Assembly (NCBI GenBank): GCA_905215155.1
Contig: CAJMPJ010000022.1
Location: 1 to 55,547, forward strand
Reading direction: 5' to 3'
Length of the DNA stretch: 55,547 nt
Origin: an uncultured bacterium
Lineage (GTDB): Bacteria > Bacillota > Clostridia > Lachnospirales > Lachnospiraceae
Shown: positions 1-9,556 of the stretch, one piece after another
Position numbering within the stretch: position 1 is the first letter of the stretch
Layout: every line of letters starts with the position of its first letter
Notes under the pieces: generated by a model
Seen by the model: the letters and a program-made list of their open reading frames with translations, nothing else
Databases searched by the model: none
Told to the model about the DNA's origin: nothing
Position numbers and translations under genes: made by a program

Positions 1-171
1 GTGGTGTTCTCTTTTTATTTATTTACCATTATCCGAATAAAACTTTACGCTAGCCAGACTCCAGTTTTCGTCATATTCTTCACACTTTCTGCATATCTTA
101 TATGGGAAAGCCTTAAAGAGCTGCTTTCCCTTTTCACTTGTATGTCTAAAGGAATGACAAGGAGAATCTCT

Positions 172-1368
172 ATGAACCCATTTAATATTAGTTTGAACCA
201 TTCTGAACTATCCAGACATCGCATGATCATTTACATAGAAGTCATCATTCTGACCTTTCTGCTGGTTTCTCTCTTCTTTATATCTCCAGGCGGAGGATTC
301 TCATTTCCGGTGGTCAATCAGGACGGAAAAGCCAGCTCCTCAGAAGCAAAAAAATATATTAAATGGGTGGATTTTAAAGTAACCGCCAAGGCGATGCAGG
401 AAGCGTTCCGTTATGATGTAAATACCTGTCAGTCGGAGCCTCATTTAAACTGGGTGGACTTACTGGCCTATTTGGGTGCCAAATACGGCGGAGAGTTTTC
501 CCGTTATTCCACAAAGGATCTGGACGCATTGGCAGAACAGCTTTTATCCGGAAAGACGATGGCGGAGCTGACGGAAAAAATGAAGTATTATCCTTATTAT
601 AGAGAAGCCTACGGTGCGGTTCTGGACGGCCTGGTCGGAAGCTATGAGATTCAGATCCCCTCGGAAAATGCTCCTCTTTACGCCACCCCTGCCCTTCTGC
701 CGGACGGCTCCGTGGACCCGGATAAGGTTTGGGTCAAGAAATACGGGTTAAAGGGGTATTCCCCGATTGCTAAGGGATTTCCCTACAATGATTTTGATGA
801 TTTCGGTGTTGCCCGGTCCTACGGCTACAAACGGCAGCATCTTGGGCATGATATGATGGGGCAGGTGGGAACTCCAATCATCGCAGTGGAAAGCGGATAC
901 GTGGAGGCCATTGGCTGGAACCAGTACGGCGGCTGGCGGCTGGGAATCCGGAGTTTTGATGGAAAACGGTATTATTATTACGCACATTTGAGGAAAAATT
1001 ACCCTTATCATAAATCTTTAAAACAGGGCAGCATCGTCACCGCCGGAGATGTCATCGGTTATCTGGGCCGGACCGGTTACAGCCGGACGGAAAATACCAA
1101 TAACATCAACCAGTCTCACCTCCATTTTGGACTTCAGCTTATTTTTGACGAGTCGCAGAAAGAAGGAAATAATGAAATCTGGATCAGCTGCTATGAGCTG
1201 ACAAAATTTCTTTCCATGAACCGTTCGGAAACGCTGAAAAACCAGGAAACAAAAGAATACGACCGGATCTATGATATGAGAGATTTCGGTATCCCGGAGA
1301 ACTTTGTTCCGCCCAAACCTGTACCGGAGGAAACGGAAGCCGCTATAACAGAAGGACGGAAGCGATAA
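172..1368 (+). CDS. Membrane-anchored M23 (LytM-type) peptidase
   Basis: Likely a zinc endopeptidase cutting peptidoglycan cross-links outside the membrane. One membrane segment (about residues 20-38) anchors a C-terminal M23 domain. The HxxxD metal motif (His223, Asp227) and the HxH motif (His316, His318) are present, so the active site looks intact. The ATG at 172 was chosen because GGAG lies 8-11 bases upstream. An in-frame GTG at position 1 has no visible ribosome site, and reading continues to the window edge, so a longer form cannot be excluded. Middle residues (about 60-170) are not recognised. It converges on aguA with only three bases between the stop codons and no room for a separate terminator. 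Confidence 0.8.
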   Translation: MNPFNISLNHSELSRHRMIIYIEVIILTFLLVSLFFISPGGGFSFPVVNQDGKASSSEAKKYIKWVDFKVTAKAMQEAFRYDVNTCQSEPHLNWVDLLAYLGAKYGGEFSRYSTKDLDALAEQLLSGKTMAELTEKMKYYPYYREAYGAVLDGLVGSYEIQIPSENAPLYATPALLPDGSVDPDKVWVKKYGLKGYSPIAKGFPYNDFDDFGVARSYGYKRQHLGHDMMGQVGTPIIAVESGYVEAIGWNQYGGWRLGIRSFDGKRYYYYAHLRKNYPYHKSLKQGSIVTAGDVIGYLGRTGYSRTENTNNINQSHLHFGLQLIFDESQKEGNNEIWISCYELTKFLSMNRSETLKNQETKEYDRIYDMRDFGIPENFVPPKPVPEETEAAITEGRKR

Positions 1369-1371
1369 TGG

Positions 1372-2472
1372 TTATTTCACTTTTGGCTGCTGCTGGGTGA
1401 TGCAGTGGATATTACCGCCCCCAAAGGCAATCTCTTCGGTACGCACACCCACAACCTTGCGGCCGGGATACATCTCCTGGATTTGTTTCAGAGCCAGAGA
1501 GTCATTTTCATCTCCATATTGGGGAACGATCACGCCTCCATTTACCACAAGGAAATTCATATAGGAAGCAATGGAAATTTCATTGTTTTCTCTGGGGATG
1601 GTTCCTTCCACCAGATCAATGGCTTCCGCTCCCTGCAAAAGGACTGGATTTCTGGTAAGACAAAGCTTATGTACCTTCAGCTTACGGCCTTTTGCATCCG
1701 TGGCCTGTGAAAGTGTCTTATAGGCTGCCTGTGCTTGTTTGTAAAAGGGATTTTTCTCATCCTCGGTCCAGATACAGGCTGCCTCTCCGGGCCGGACGTA
1801 CTGAACCACGTCGTCGATATGACCGTTGGTCTCATTGGGATCGATCCCGTCTTTGATCCAGATCACCTTCTGACAGTTTAAATATTCATCCAGCATTTCT
1901 TCGATCTCTTTCTTGGACAGATGCGGATTTCTTCCTTTGCTGAGCAGGCACATCTCTGTTGTAATCACCGTCCCTTCTCCGTCCACATGGAAGGAGCCTC
2001 CCTCCAGAACAAAGCCTTCGGTCCGGTAGGTTGGGATACGCTCTATCTCACACACCTTCCGAGCCACCAGATCATCCTGATCCCATGGGAAATACAGCCC
2101 GTCCACAAGTCCTCCCCATGCATTGAAGGTCCAGTCACATCCCCTTATGCCTCCCTGGTCATTGACCACAAATGTGGGACCGCAGTCTCTCATCCAGGAA
2201 TCGTTGCTGGTCATCTCAACGACGCGGATATCCTCCGGAAGGCGTGCACGGCAGTTTTGAAACTGGCCCGGCGACACACAGACCGTTACCGGTTCAAACC
2301 GGGCAATGGCTTTTGCCACCTCCGCAAATACCGCTTGGGCGGGTTTGGCACCATTTCTCCAGTTATCCGTCCGTTCCGGCCACAGCATCCAGATCTGTTC
2401 CTGTTCCTCAAACTCCGCAGGCATGCGGTATCCATCCTGTTTTGGAGTTGAATCTATAATTCTTTTAGCCAT
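1372..2472 (-). CDS. aguA: Agmatine deiminase
   Basis: Hydrolyses agmatine to N-carbamoylputrescine and ammonia in the cytoplasm, the first step of the agmatine deiminase (AgDI) pathway. The 366 residues match the usual family length. The C-terminal GGGNIHC motif supplies the nucleophilic Cys357. The family signatures WMRDCGPTF and NETNGHIDD are also present, giving the Asp/Glu and His of the guanidine-group-modifying fold. It is the last gene of the agu operon, 18 bases after the permease, with its own AGAGGG ribosome site. The other three pathway genes directly upstream leave little doubt about function. Confidence 0.95.
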   Translation of the reverse strand: MAKRIIDSTPKQDGYRMPAEFEEQEQIWMLWPERTDNWRNGAKPAQAVFAEVAKAIARFEPVTVCVSPGQFQNCRARLPEDIRVVEMTSNDSWMRDCGPTFVVNDQGGIRGCDWTFNAWGGLVDGLYFPWDQDDLVARKVCEIERIPTYRTEGFVLEGGSFHVDGEGTVITTEMCLLSKGRNPHLSKKEIEEMLDEYLNCQKVIWIKDGIDPNETNGHIDDVVQYVRPGEAACIWTEDEKNPFYKQAQAAYKTLSQATDAKGRKLKVHKLCLTRNPVLLQGAEAIDLVEGTIPRENNEISIASYMNFLVVNGGVIVPQYGDENDSLALKQIQEMYPGRKVVGVRTEEIAFGGGNIHCITQQQPKVK

Positions 2473-2490
2473 TTGTATCCCTCTTTTCTT

Positions 2491-3852
2491 TTAATTTTTT
2501 CGTTTTTTGTTCCCATTCATTTCCCCCAGCAGCAGAAATATTACCGCCCCTATTGTAATAGGAAGAACTTCTGCCAGACTTTTCCGGTCAAATCTGAGAG
2601 GAATTGCCGTAAAGATCAGGGAAATAATGATGAGCAGCATGGGAAGCCCTGCCAAAACCTTTAAAAACATCGGACCTCCTCGAACCTTAAAGGGCCGTTC
2701 GGTCTTAGAATCTATCCTTCTCAGCTTTAAAAATGCCGGAAATACAGGCAGATAAGAAAGCAAAAACATGACCAGATTCAGTGCGAAAAAGCTCCAGAAC
2801 AGATCCTGATTGGGAATAAAGGGCGCGATGATCAGCACCATGCTTGCTACTGCTCCGTTCATTACCGAAGCACCTACCGGCATCTTGTTTTTTTTACTTC
2901 TGATTTTGAATGCCTTTGGCATGTCTCCATGGTCAGCGGCATAGGCTGCCACATTGTTGACTCCCAAAGACCAGGAAATCATATTTCCCAAAAGGGTCAG
3001 CAAAAATCCGACGGCAACAACGATGACAAGGGTCCCTCTGGTGGTTCCGGTCAAAAGCTGTACACTGTCCAGCAGACCGGTGCTGGTGCTGATCTGGTCT
3101 GACGGGATGGCAACGCCGATGCCGAATGCCATAAAGATGTAGATTGCTGCAATCACCAGTCCGCCTGCTACAATGGCCTGGGGGATCTGTTTTCCTGGAT
3201 TTTCCATATCCTCTGCAAAAGTACACACCACTTCAAAGCCCAGGCAGTTGAACAGGATCACCGATATGTAGGATAAGCTGTCCAAATCAAAGCTTGGAAG
3301 CAAGGAGGACAGGGTGTATTCGTTGGCAACTCCGTGAGTGACCGCCCCATAGATTCCCAGACCCCCAACAATCAGCGCGATCAGTATTTTTATTACGGCT
3401 GCACTGTTTAAGATCCAGGAACTGTCACAAACGGAGAAAAAGCTGATAAAGACCACAATCCATACAAAGATAAGCTCAATAATCAATGAAGGAAGAATTC
3501 CCATCTCCGTGTTTGCCAAAAGACCGATGACCTTGGGAAACATGAGCGCCAAAGAAGCCATCCACAGCGGGAAGTTGACCCAATAATACCAGGCTACCCT
3601 TCCTCCCCATTTTTTACCAAAGGCTTTTGACACCCAGTCATACAGCCCGCCGTCCCCTTCATAGGCGGTGCCAAGCTCAGAGGCAATCAGACCATAGGGC
3701 AGCAAAAATGCGATCAGCAGAAAGATCCACCAGAAATACTGGGAGTTGCCAATTGCTGCAACAGGACCTGCCGCTTCTGCCACGAACACCACACAAATCA
3801 CCGCCATGATGGCATCAATTAGCCGAAACTTTTTCTTTGGCGCATCTGACAT
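2491..3852 (-). CDS. aguD: APC-family amino acid/polyamine antiporter, probably agmatine-putrescine exchanger
   Basis: A 453-residue, about 12-helix transporter of the APC superfamily, with the N-terminal helix patterns typical of amino acid-polyamine antiporters. In characterised AgDI clusters the permease exchanges external agmatine for internal putrescine; that role here is inferred from position between putrescine carbamoyltransferase (12 bases upstream) and agmatine deiminase (18 bases downstream). The start codon follows a GGGGGGAT ribosome site. The C-terminus is basic and cytoplasmic. Confidence 0.85.
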   Translation of the reverse strand: MSDAPKKKFRLIDAIMAVICVVFVAEAAGPVAAIGNSQYFWWIFLLIAFLLPYGLIASELGTAYEGDGGLYDWVSKAFGKKWGGRVAWYYWVNFPLWMASLALMFPKVIGLLANTEMGILPSLIIELIFVWIVVFISFFSVCDSSWILNSAAVIKILIALIVGGLGIYGAVTHGVANEYTLSSLLPSFDLDSLSYISVILFNCLGFEVVCTFAEDMENPGKQIPQAIVAGGLVIAAIYIFMAFGIGVAIPSDQISTSTGLLDSVQLLTGTTRGTLVIVVAVGFLLTLLGNMISWSLGVNNVAAYAADHGDMPKAFKIRSKKNKMPVGASVMNGAVASMVLIIAPFIPNQDLFWSFFALNLVMFLLSYLPVFPAFLKLRRIDSKTERPFKVRGGPMFLKVLAGLPMLLIIISLIFTAIPLRFDRKSLAEVLPITIGAVIFLLLGEMNGNKKRKN

Positions 3853-3864
3853 GACCCATCCCCC

Positions 3865-4893
3865 CTATCTGATCCGTCTATCAATCATGAATGTTTCCAG
3901 TTCTTCTTTTGCTGCCGCGATCTGAAGTTCACTTTTGGCCTGTTCTCTCTGATACTGTGTAAAGTAGACCAAAAGGCCTCTCATGGCCGTCAACCGGTTT
4001 CCGGCCTCTAAAAATGCAATGGAGCTGTCACTGTCTAAAACCTCATCGGTAACGTCCTCTCCTCTGGTTGCAGGCAGACAGTGCATGAATTTACAGCCAA
4101 TATTTCCAAGAGACATCAACTCTCTGTTCACCTGGTAGTCATGAAAAGCCGCCACCCGTTCCTCCTTGGGGGTCTCATTTTCATACAATCCATACCACAC
4201 ATCGGTGTAAATGAAGTCCGCGCCCTTCACGCTTTCCCGGCTGTCGGTTACTTCCCAGGTCCCGCCGGAGAGTTTGCAGTTTTCTTCCATGATCTGTTTG
4301 TGTACTTCTAACAATTGATTGCTCTTTGGTCCGTAGTGAACAAAGTGCATTCCAAGCTTTGTGGTGATAAATCCCAAAGAAGCGCACACCTGGGTACCGT
4401 CTCCTACAAAAACCACCTTGCACTCTTCTAGCTTCTTTCCTCTTGGAAGATGTTCCACAATGGTACAGATATCCCCGATTTCCTGCGTGGGGTGATTGTA
4501 ATCGCTCATTCCGTTTAATACGGGAATGGAACAGGCCCTTGCCAATTCCTCAACAGTTTTGTGTTCCACCACTCTCGCCATCACCACATCAATCATCTGA
4601 GAAAGCACTTTTCCCGTATCGCCAATGGTCTCATGGCCCCCAAGCTGGATCATTCCAGGCCCTAAATACTGGGCATGTCCTCCCAGCTGTTCCATGGCTG
4701 TTTCAAAGGAGACACGAGTCCTTGTGGAAGACTGCTGGAAAATCATTCCCAATGTTTTCCCCTTCATCAAAGGCGGGTGATATCCCGATTGAATGCTTTT
4801 TTTGATTGCAAGAGACAAATCAATGATGTCAAGCAGTTCTTCTTTTGTAAAATCGTTGGTGTCAATAAAATGGGTTACTCCGTTTGCTTTCAT
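3865..4893 (-). CDS. aguB: Putrescine carbamoyltransferase
   Basis: Transfers the carbamoyl group of N-carbamoylputrescine to phosphate, giving putrescine and carbamoyl phosphate. The carbamoyl phosphate-binding STRTR motif lies at residues 56-60, and the HCLP loop in the C-terminal domain. A long C-terminal helix rich in Glu, Lys and Ala follows the catalytic fold; such a helix is characteristic of putrescine rather than ornithine carbamoyltransferases. Length is 342 residues. The AGGAGG site is well placed. It sits between carbamate kinase and the permease, as in other AgDI operons. Ornithine carbamoyltransferase is the alternative, but no other arginine genes are nearby. Confidence 0.92.
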   Translation of the reverse strand: MKANGVTHFIDTNDFTKEELLDIIDLSLAIKKSIQSGYHPPLMKGKTLGMIFQQSSTRTRVSFETAMEQLGGHAQYLGPGMIQLGGHETIGDTGKVLSQMIDVVMARVVEHKTVEELARACSIPVLNGMSDYNHPTQEIGDICTIVEHLPRGKKLEECKVVFVGDGTQVCASLGFITTKLGMHFVHYGPKSNQLLEVHKQIMEENCKLSGGTWEVTDSRESVKGADFIYTDVWYGLYENETPKEERVAAFHDYQVNRELMSLGNIGCKFMHCLPATRGEDVTDEVLDSDSSIAFLEAGNRLTAMRGLLVYFTQYQREQAKSELQIAAAKEELETFMIDRRIR

Positions 4894-4916
4894 GGCAAAT
4901 CCTCCTAATATGTTTT

Positions 4917-5864
4917 TTATCCGTTAAATGTAAATACGGTTCCTGTCTTTCCGTCCAGTGCCTCTAAAGCCTTATCCAGAGACGTAATAATGGCTCGTTT
5001 TGAGGGATTGGAGCGTACAAATTTCATGGCTGCCTGAACCTTAGGCAGCATGCTTCCCGGTGCAAATTGTCCTTCTTTGCAGTATTGATGGGCTTCCAGA
5101 AGGCTCAAATGGTCCAGATCCTTCTGGTCCGGCCTGTTAAAGTTGACCGCCACCTTTTCCACTTCTGTTAAAATGATTAAGATATCTGCATCTACCTGCT
5201 CTGCCAGAAGCTCTGCCGCAAAATCCTTGTCAATGACTGCTGCCGTTCCTTTTAAGGCTCCCGTAGGATCTTCAATCACCGGTATCCCGCCGCCGCCGCA
5301 GGTAATGACAATGGCATGAGGCCACAGCTCTTTCACCGCCTCAATTTCCACAATTTTTTGGGGAAGAGGGGATGCAACCACTCTGCGGTATCCCCTTTTG
5401 GAATCCTCCTTCATCACATACCCCTTTTCTTTTTCCAGGACCTGTGCTTCTTCTCTGGTATAAAAAGGTCCGATGGGCTTGGTGGGATCTTGAAACGCCG
5501 GGTCCTGTCCATCCACAATCATCTGCGTCAAGATAGTTACAACGGGAAAACTCTGGTTTCGTTTATTAAGAGCGTATTTCAGCCCCTGCTGCAGGTGATA
5601 ACCGATATAGCCCTGGGACATGGCTCCGCATACATCAAAGGGCATTGCAGGAGTGATATCTTTTGCCGCTTCGCTGGCCATGACAATCCGGCCCACCTGA
5701 GGACCGTTTCCATGTACAATGGCCATTTCATACCCGCGTTCATTTAACTGTGCAATGGATTCGCAGGTTCTTTGCACTACCAAACGCTGTCCCTCAGCGG
5801 TTGCTCCTTCCTTCCCTGACTGGAGTGCATTGCCTCCCAAAGCCAGAACAATCTTTTCTGCCAC
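4917..5864 (-). CDS. aguC: Carbamate kinase
   Basis: Converts carbamoyl phosphate and ADP to ATP, ammonia and CO2, the energy-yielding step of agmatine fermentation. The N-terminal ALGGNAL loop and the GGGGIPV nucleotide-binding stretch are present. I place the start at the GTG at 5864, seven bases behind a perfect AGGAGG, giving 315 residues, the usual length. The reading frame stays open 56 codons further upstream, but that extension is basic, unlike the family, and overlaps the control region. First gene of the agu operon, divergent from the AguR-like regulator. Confidence 0.93.
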   Translation of the reverse strand: MAEKIVLALGGNALQSGKEGATAEGQRLVVQRTCESIAQLNERGYEMAIVHGNGPQVGRIVMASEAAKDITPAMPFDVCGAMSQGYIGYHLQQGLKYALNKRNQSFPVVTILTQMIVDGQDPAFQDPTKPIGPFYTREEAQVLEKEKGYVMKEDSKRGYRRVVASPLPQKIVEIEAVKELWPHAIVITCGGGGIPVIEDPTGALKGTAAVIDKDFAAELLAEQVDADILIILTEVEKVAVNFNRPDQKDLDHLSLLEAHQYCKEGQFAPGSMLPKVQAAMKFVRSNPSKRAIITSLDKALEALDGKTGTVFTFNG

Positions 5865-6019
5865 TGGTAAACCTCCTTTGCTGTTTTTTCTGTGATTTCG
5901 CTTTGAGACCGTCCTCACAAGACGAAAATAGCAGTTTGAAGATGGGTTGAGAATGGATCGAATGGATAGATTTTTATAACACCTTTTCACCATTTCACCA
6001 TAAACTCCTCTAATCTTTT

Positions 6020-6032
6020 GTGCATATTGCAC
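6020..6032. promoter_or_regulatory. Perfect palindrome in the agu/aguR divergent region (candidate operator)
   Basis: The 13-base sequence GTGCATATTGCAC has perfect 5-base arms around TAT. It lies between the carbamate kinase start and the promoter of the divergent LuxR-type regulator, where an activator of the agu operon would be expected to bind. Binding by AguR is inferred only from position. Confidence 0.4.
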
Positions 6033-6063
6033 TAAAAAAATGAGTTTTTTGAGTTTTTTGTGG

Positions 6064-6091
6064 TTGAAAAAACTTTTGATTTTGCTATACT
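6064..6091 (+). promoter_or_regulatory. Sigma-A promoter for the AguR-like regulator
   Basis: TTGAAA (6064-6069) and TATACT (6086-6091) are separated by 16 bases. The AGGAGG ribosome site and ATG of the regulator follow about 30-40 bases downstream. Confidence 0.65.
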
Positions 6092-6133
6092 GTTTATAAC
6101 TTACGTTCCGACAAAAAAAGACAGGAGGTCTCT

Positions 6134-7138
6134 ATGGAAAGAATTGGGATATTTATTTACAATCTGGTTTTGATCATGGTATATTCCGGTATAATCTGGA
6201 TGTCGTTTTTGCTTTTCATGAATGGGAGGGAAAAGATCTTACTTTGGACCGGCATAATTTTTTCTGCCGTTTTGATGGATGATATGGTGATATTTCTTTC
6301 AGAAATGTTTGTTCATTTTGCAGATGTTTATAATAAACTCTTTATGATTGTTCCCACTTACAAGACTCTGATCTATCTGATCCTGTCCCTGGGCTACTTA
6401 AACATCTTTCAGAAATTACTAAACCGCAGGATCATGGGGTTGGATTATGGAATTCTGGCCTTTTACGTGATCTTTATGCTTTTTGTTCCCGCATTAAAGA
6501 ACAGCTCCTGGAAAATATGGCTCTACTTTCTTCCCAGCCAGCTTTTCAACACCTATGTGGCAGCCAGAAGTTTTTTTATACGCAAAAAAAACCCTGAACA
6601 ATTTCAGGGTTCCTTTTACCGATGGTGCAAAAGACTTTTTGTGATTACCATTTTCTTGAATCTTTTGGTTATTGCAGAAGACACCATTGTGATCTTTAAT
6701 TTCGATACTTATTCCACTTCTTCTATTATTATGAACAACCGAAGCTTTACTTCTGATCTTCTATACATCACCCACGCAGGCTTTACAACTGCCTATCTCA
6801 TGGATTACCTAAAAGTAATGCTAAGGAATAACCGCATCGTTTCTGCCGTAAACAGAAAAAGTGAACGAACCATACCTTCAGACATTGAAGACAGCCTTCT
6901 ATACCATTTCAGCGAAGCCTATCATCTGACTTCCAGGGAACGGGAAATCCTAAAAGTCCTGCTCCTTGATAAAACCAATCAGGATATCAGCGATATACTC
7001 TGCATTTCGCTGGGAACGGCGAAAACCCACGTACATAACATTTTTCAGAAAATAGGAGTGGTCAAACGTCCCCAGCTTCTTGAGGTTTATGAACAATACC
7101 GCATAAAGGAGCTTAAACCGGAGACAACGGATGAATAA
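6134..7138 (+). CDS. aguR: Membrane-embedded LuxR-family regulator (AguR-like)
   Basis: The first ~225 residues form about seven hydrophobic helices. They are followed by a cytoplasmic LuxR-type helix-turn-helix at about residues 260-325, with the diagnostic LTSREREIL and GTAKTHVHNIF stretches. This combination matches AguR of Lactococcus and Enterococcus, a one-component transmembrane activator of the agmatine deiminase operon. Sequence identity cannot be measured here, but divergent placement beside the agu operon supports the call. No kinase or receiver domain is present, so sensing is probably direct through the membrane domain. Its 3' end overlaps the convergent DUF1015 gene by 26 bases. 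Confidence 0.82.
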   Translation: MERIGIFIYNLVLIMVYSGIIWMSFLLFMNGREKILLWTGIIFSAVLMDDMVIFLSEMFVHFADVYNKLFMIVPTYKTLIYLILSLGYLNIFQKLLNRRIMGLDYGILAFYVIFMLFVPALKNSSWKIWLYFLPSQLFNTYVAARSFFIRKKNPEQFQGSFYRWCKRLFVITIFLNLLVIAEDTIVIFNFDTYSTSSIIMNNRSFTSDLLYITHAGFTTAYLMDYLKVMLRNNRIVSAVNRKSERTIPSDIEDSLLYHFSEAYHLTSREREILKVLLLDKTNQDISDILCISLGTAKTHVHNIFQKIGVVKRPQLLEVYEQYRIKELKPETTDE

Positions 7139-8357
7139 ACAGACCGCTGCGAAGCTTCGGCTCAAACCAGGTGGACTTAGGCGGCATCAAAAGACCTGCA
7201 TCTGCTACGGAAAACAGTTCCTCGATGGAAGTGGGAACCATGGAAAATGCCACTGTCATATCCTCCTCACACCGTCTCTCAAGCTCCTTTAACCCCCGGA
7301 TTCCCCCGATGAAATCAATCCTTTGATCGGTTCTCGGATCTTTCACTCCCAAAACCGGATTCAGGAGATGATCCTGAAGAAGGGAAACATCAAGCCCCTT
7401 TACCGGGTCCTTAGATAGAAAGGATTCTTTTATGGTGAGCCGGTACCACTTGTGGTTTAAATACATGCCAAAGGTTCCTTTCTGTGCAGGAGCATACGCT
7501 TTTTCGCCTGTCAACTCCACCAGAAAAGACTCTTCCAATTTTTTTAAATACGCTTTCTCAGATAGTCCGTTTAAATCCTTTACCACGCGATTATAGGGCA
7601 AGATCATCAGCTGGTCATCCGGGAATAAAACGGAAAGGAAAAAGTTAAAAGGTTCTTCTCCGGTATATCCCGGATTTTCTTCCCGGCGCTTTAGTCCCAC
7701 TTTTACAGCAGAAGCCGCTCTGTGGTGGCCATCGGCAATATAGGTGACCGGAATTTCAAGAAAAGCCTGTTCAATCTCTCCAACGGTTTCCGGTTCTGCA
7801 ATCCGCCATACCTTGTGGCTGATCCCGTCATCGGATGTAAAGTCATACAGGGGACTTTTCTCGGTAACCTCTGCCACCAGCCGGTTGATGGTTTCCTTTG
7901 AGCGGTACGCCAGGAAAATAGGACCGGTCTGGGCATTGGTGGTATCCACGTGGCGGATCCGGTCCCGTTCTTTTTCTTCTCTGGTATTTTCGTGCTTTTT
8001 AATGACTCCTTTTGCATAATCATCAATGGAGGAGCAGGCCACAATTCCGGTCTGGCTCCTTCCTTCCATGATCAGCTCATAGATATAGTAAGCTTTTTTA
8101 CGGTCCTTCTGCAAGGTTCCGTCGCTGATCCAGCTTTCTAACATCTGCCTTGCCTTCTCATAAACACGGTCATCATATGTATCTACGTCATCGGAAAACT
8201 GGGTCTCCGGACGGTCGATATTTAAAAATGATTTTGGATTTGCTGCCGTCACTTCACAAGCCTCTTTGCGGTTGTATACATCATAAGGAAGAGCGGCTAC
8301 CAGATGGGCATACTGCTTTTCTGGTCTTACACATTGAAATGGTTTTACGATAGCCAT
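7113..8357 (-). CDS. DUF1015 family protein
   Basis: A 414-residue soluble protein with the DUF1015 hallmarks PYDV near the N-terminus and a central YIADGHHRAAS motif. The biochemical function of the family is not established. In Clostridia it is often found next to serC and serA, as here, which suggests a link to serine metabolism, but this is contextual only. It starts 10 bases after serA with a clear AAGGAG site and is the last gene of the leu-ilv-ser run. Confidence 0.85.
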   Translation of the reverse strand: MAIVKPFQCVRPEKQYAHLVAALPYDVYNRKEACEVTAANPKSFLNIDRPETQFSDDVDTYDDRVYEKARQMLESWISDGTLQKDRKKAYYIYELIMEGRSQTGIVACSSIDDYAKGVIKKHENTREEKERDRIRHVDTTNAQTGPIFLAYRSKETINRLVAEVTEKSPLYDFTSDDGISHKVWRIAEPETVGEIEQAFLEIPVTYIADGHHRAASAVKVGLKRREENPGYTGEEPFNFFLSVLFPDDQLMILPYNRVVKDLNGLSEKAYLKKLEESFLVELTGEKAYAPAQKGTFGMYLNHKWYRLTIKESFLSKDPVKGLDVSLLQDHLLNPVLGVKDPRTDQRIDFIGGIRGLKELERRCEEDMTVAFSMVPTSIEELFSVADAGLLMPPKSTWFEPKLRSGLFIHPLSPV

Positions 8358-8367
8358 AATATCTCCT

Positions 8368-9531
8368 TTATTTGATTACCCTTACCCGCAGCACGCCTTT
8401 GATGGCGTTAAGCTTCTGAATGCTCATGGCATCAGGGGCATTTTCAAGGTCAAGCAGGGTGTATGCATATTTTTCACGGCTCTTGTTGGTCATATCTGAA
8501 ATATTTACATTACCTGCTGCAAGCGTTCCTGTGATCTGCCCGATCATGTTAGGAATGTTTAAGTGAAGCACCCCGATACGGCTGGCTGCCTTGCAGATCC
8601 CCATGTCACAGGCCGGGAAATTCACCGAGTTGCGGATGTTGCCGTTTTCGATGTAATCCATGATCTCTTCCACCGCCATCTTTGCACAGTTATCCTCAGA
8701 TTCTTCGGTAGAAGCCCCAAGGTGAGGGATCACGATAGCACCGTCTAAGTGAACGGACTTGGGATTCGGGAAATCGGTTACATATTTTTTAACCTTGCCG
8801 GATTTTAATGCCTCCGCCATATCATCTTCATTGACCAAAATGTCTCTGGCAAAGTTTAATATAACGACTCCGTCCTTCATGCTGTCAAACGCAGCTTTAT
8901 GAATCATTCCTTTTGTATTATCCATCAAGGGAACATGGATGGTGATGTAATCACACTCCTTGTAAATGGTATCCACGGAAGTGATGTGTTTGACATTTCT
9001 GGAGAGTCCCCAGGCAGCGGTAACGGAAATGAAGGGGTCATATCCGTAAACCTCCATTCCAAGAGAGGAGCAGGCGTTGGCTACTTCCGCGCCAATGGCA
9101 CCAAGGCCGATAACCCCAAGCTTTTTGCCTTTGATTTCACATCCGGCGAATGCTTTTTTTGCTTTTTCCGCAGACTTTGCAATGTTTTCATCATCCTTGT
9201 TGGCCTTGCACCAGTCGATGCCTCCTGTGATATCACGAGAAGCCAGTAAAAGACCTGCAAGAACCAGTTCCTTTACTCCGTTTGCATTGGCTCCCGGAGT
9301 GTTGAACACCACGATTCCCTCTGCCGCACAGCCATCCAGGGGGATGTTGTTGACCCCTGCACCGGCTCTCGCAATGGCTAAAAGCCCTTCCGGCAGTTCC
9401 ATTTCATGCATAGAGGCACTTCTTACAAGGACCCCCTGGGCCTCTTTGATGTCGTTTGTCAGTGTATATTCCTCTGTCAGTAATGCGGTTCCGCAAGGGG
9501 AAATCTCATTTAAGCAATGTATTTTTTTCAT
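8368..9531 (-). CDS. serA: D-3-phosphoglycerate dehydrogenase with C-terminal ACT domain
   Basis: Oxidises 3-phosphoglycerate to 3-phosphohydroxypyruvate, the first step of serine biosynthesis. Visible are the Rossmann loop GLGAIGAEV, the substrate-binding catalytic Arg in NFARDI, and the HLGAST catalytic His. A C-terminal ACT domain of about 75 residues probably binds serine for feedback control. The ATG at 9531 (387 residues) is chosen because GGAAGGAG precedes it; 16 further in-frame codons upstream lack a ribosome site and are atypical. It follows serC by 25 bases and is surely co-transcribed with it. Confidence 0.92.
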   Translation of the reverse strand: MKKIHCLNEISPCGTALLTEEYTLTNDIKEAQGVLVRSASMHEMELPEGLLAIARAGAGVNNIPLDGCAAEGIVVFNTPGANANGVKELVLAGLLLASRDITGGIDWCKANKDDENIAKSAEKAKKAFAGCEIKGKKLGVIGLGAIGAEVANACSSLGMEVYGYDPFISVTAAWGLSRNVKHITSVDTIYKECDYITIHVPLMDNTKGMIHKAAFDSMKDGVVILNFARDILVNEDDMAEALKSGKVKKYVTDFPNPKSVHLDGAIVIPHLGASTEESEDNCAKMAVEEIMDYIENGNIRNSVNFPACDMGICKAASRIGVLHLNIPNMIGQITGTLAAGNVNISDMTNKSREKYAYTLLDLENAPDAMSIQKLNAIKGVLRVRVIK

Positions 9532-9556
9532 ACGTTCCGTTCTCCTTCCCATGTGT

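Noticed and set aside
5865..6032. N-terminal extension of carbamate kinase in the same frame
   Set aside because: The 56 extra codons are basic and unlike the family, overlap the control region, and a GTG with perfect AGGAGG at 5864 gives the normal length.
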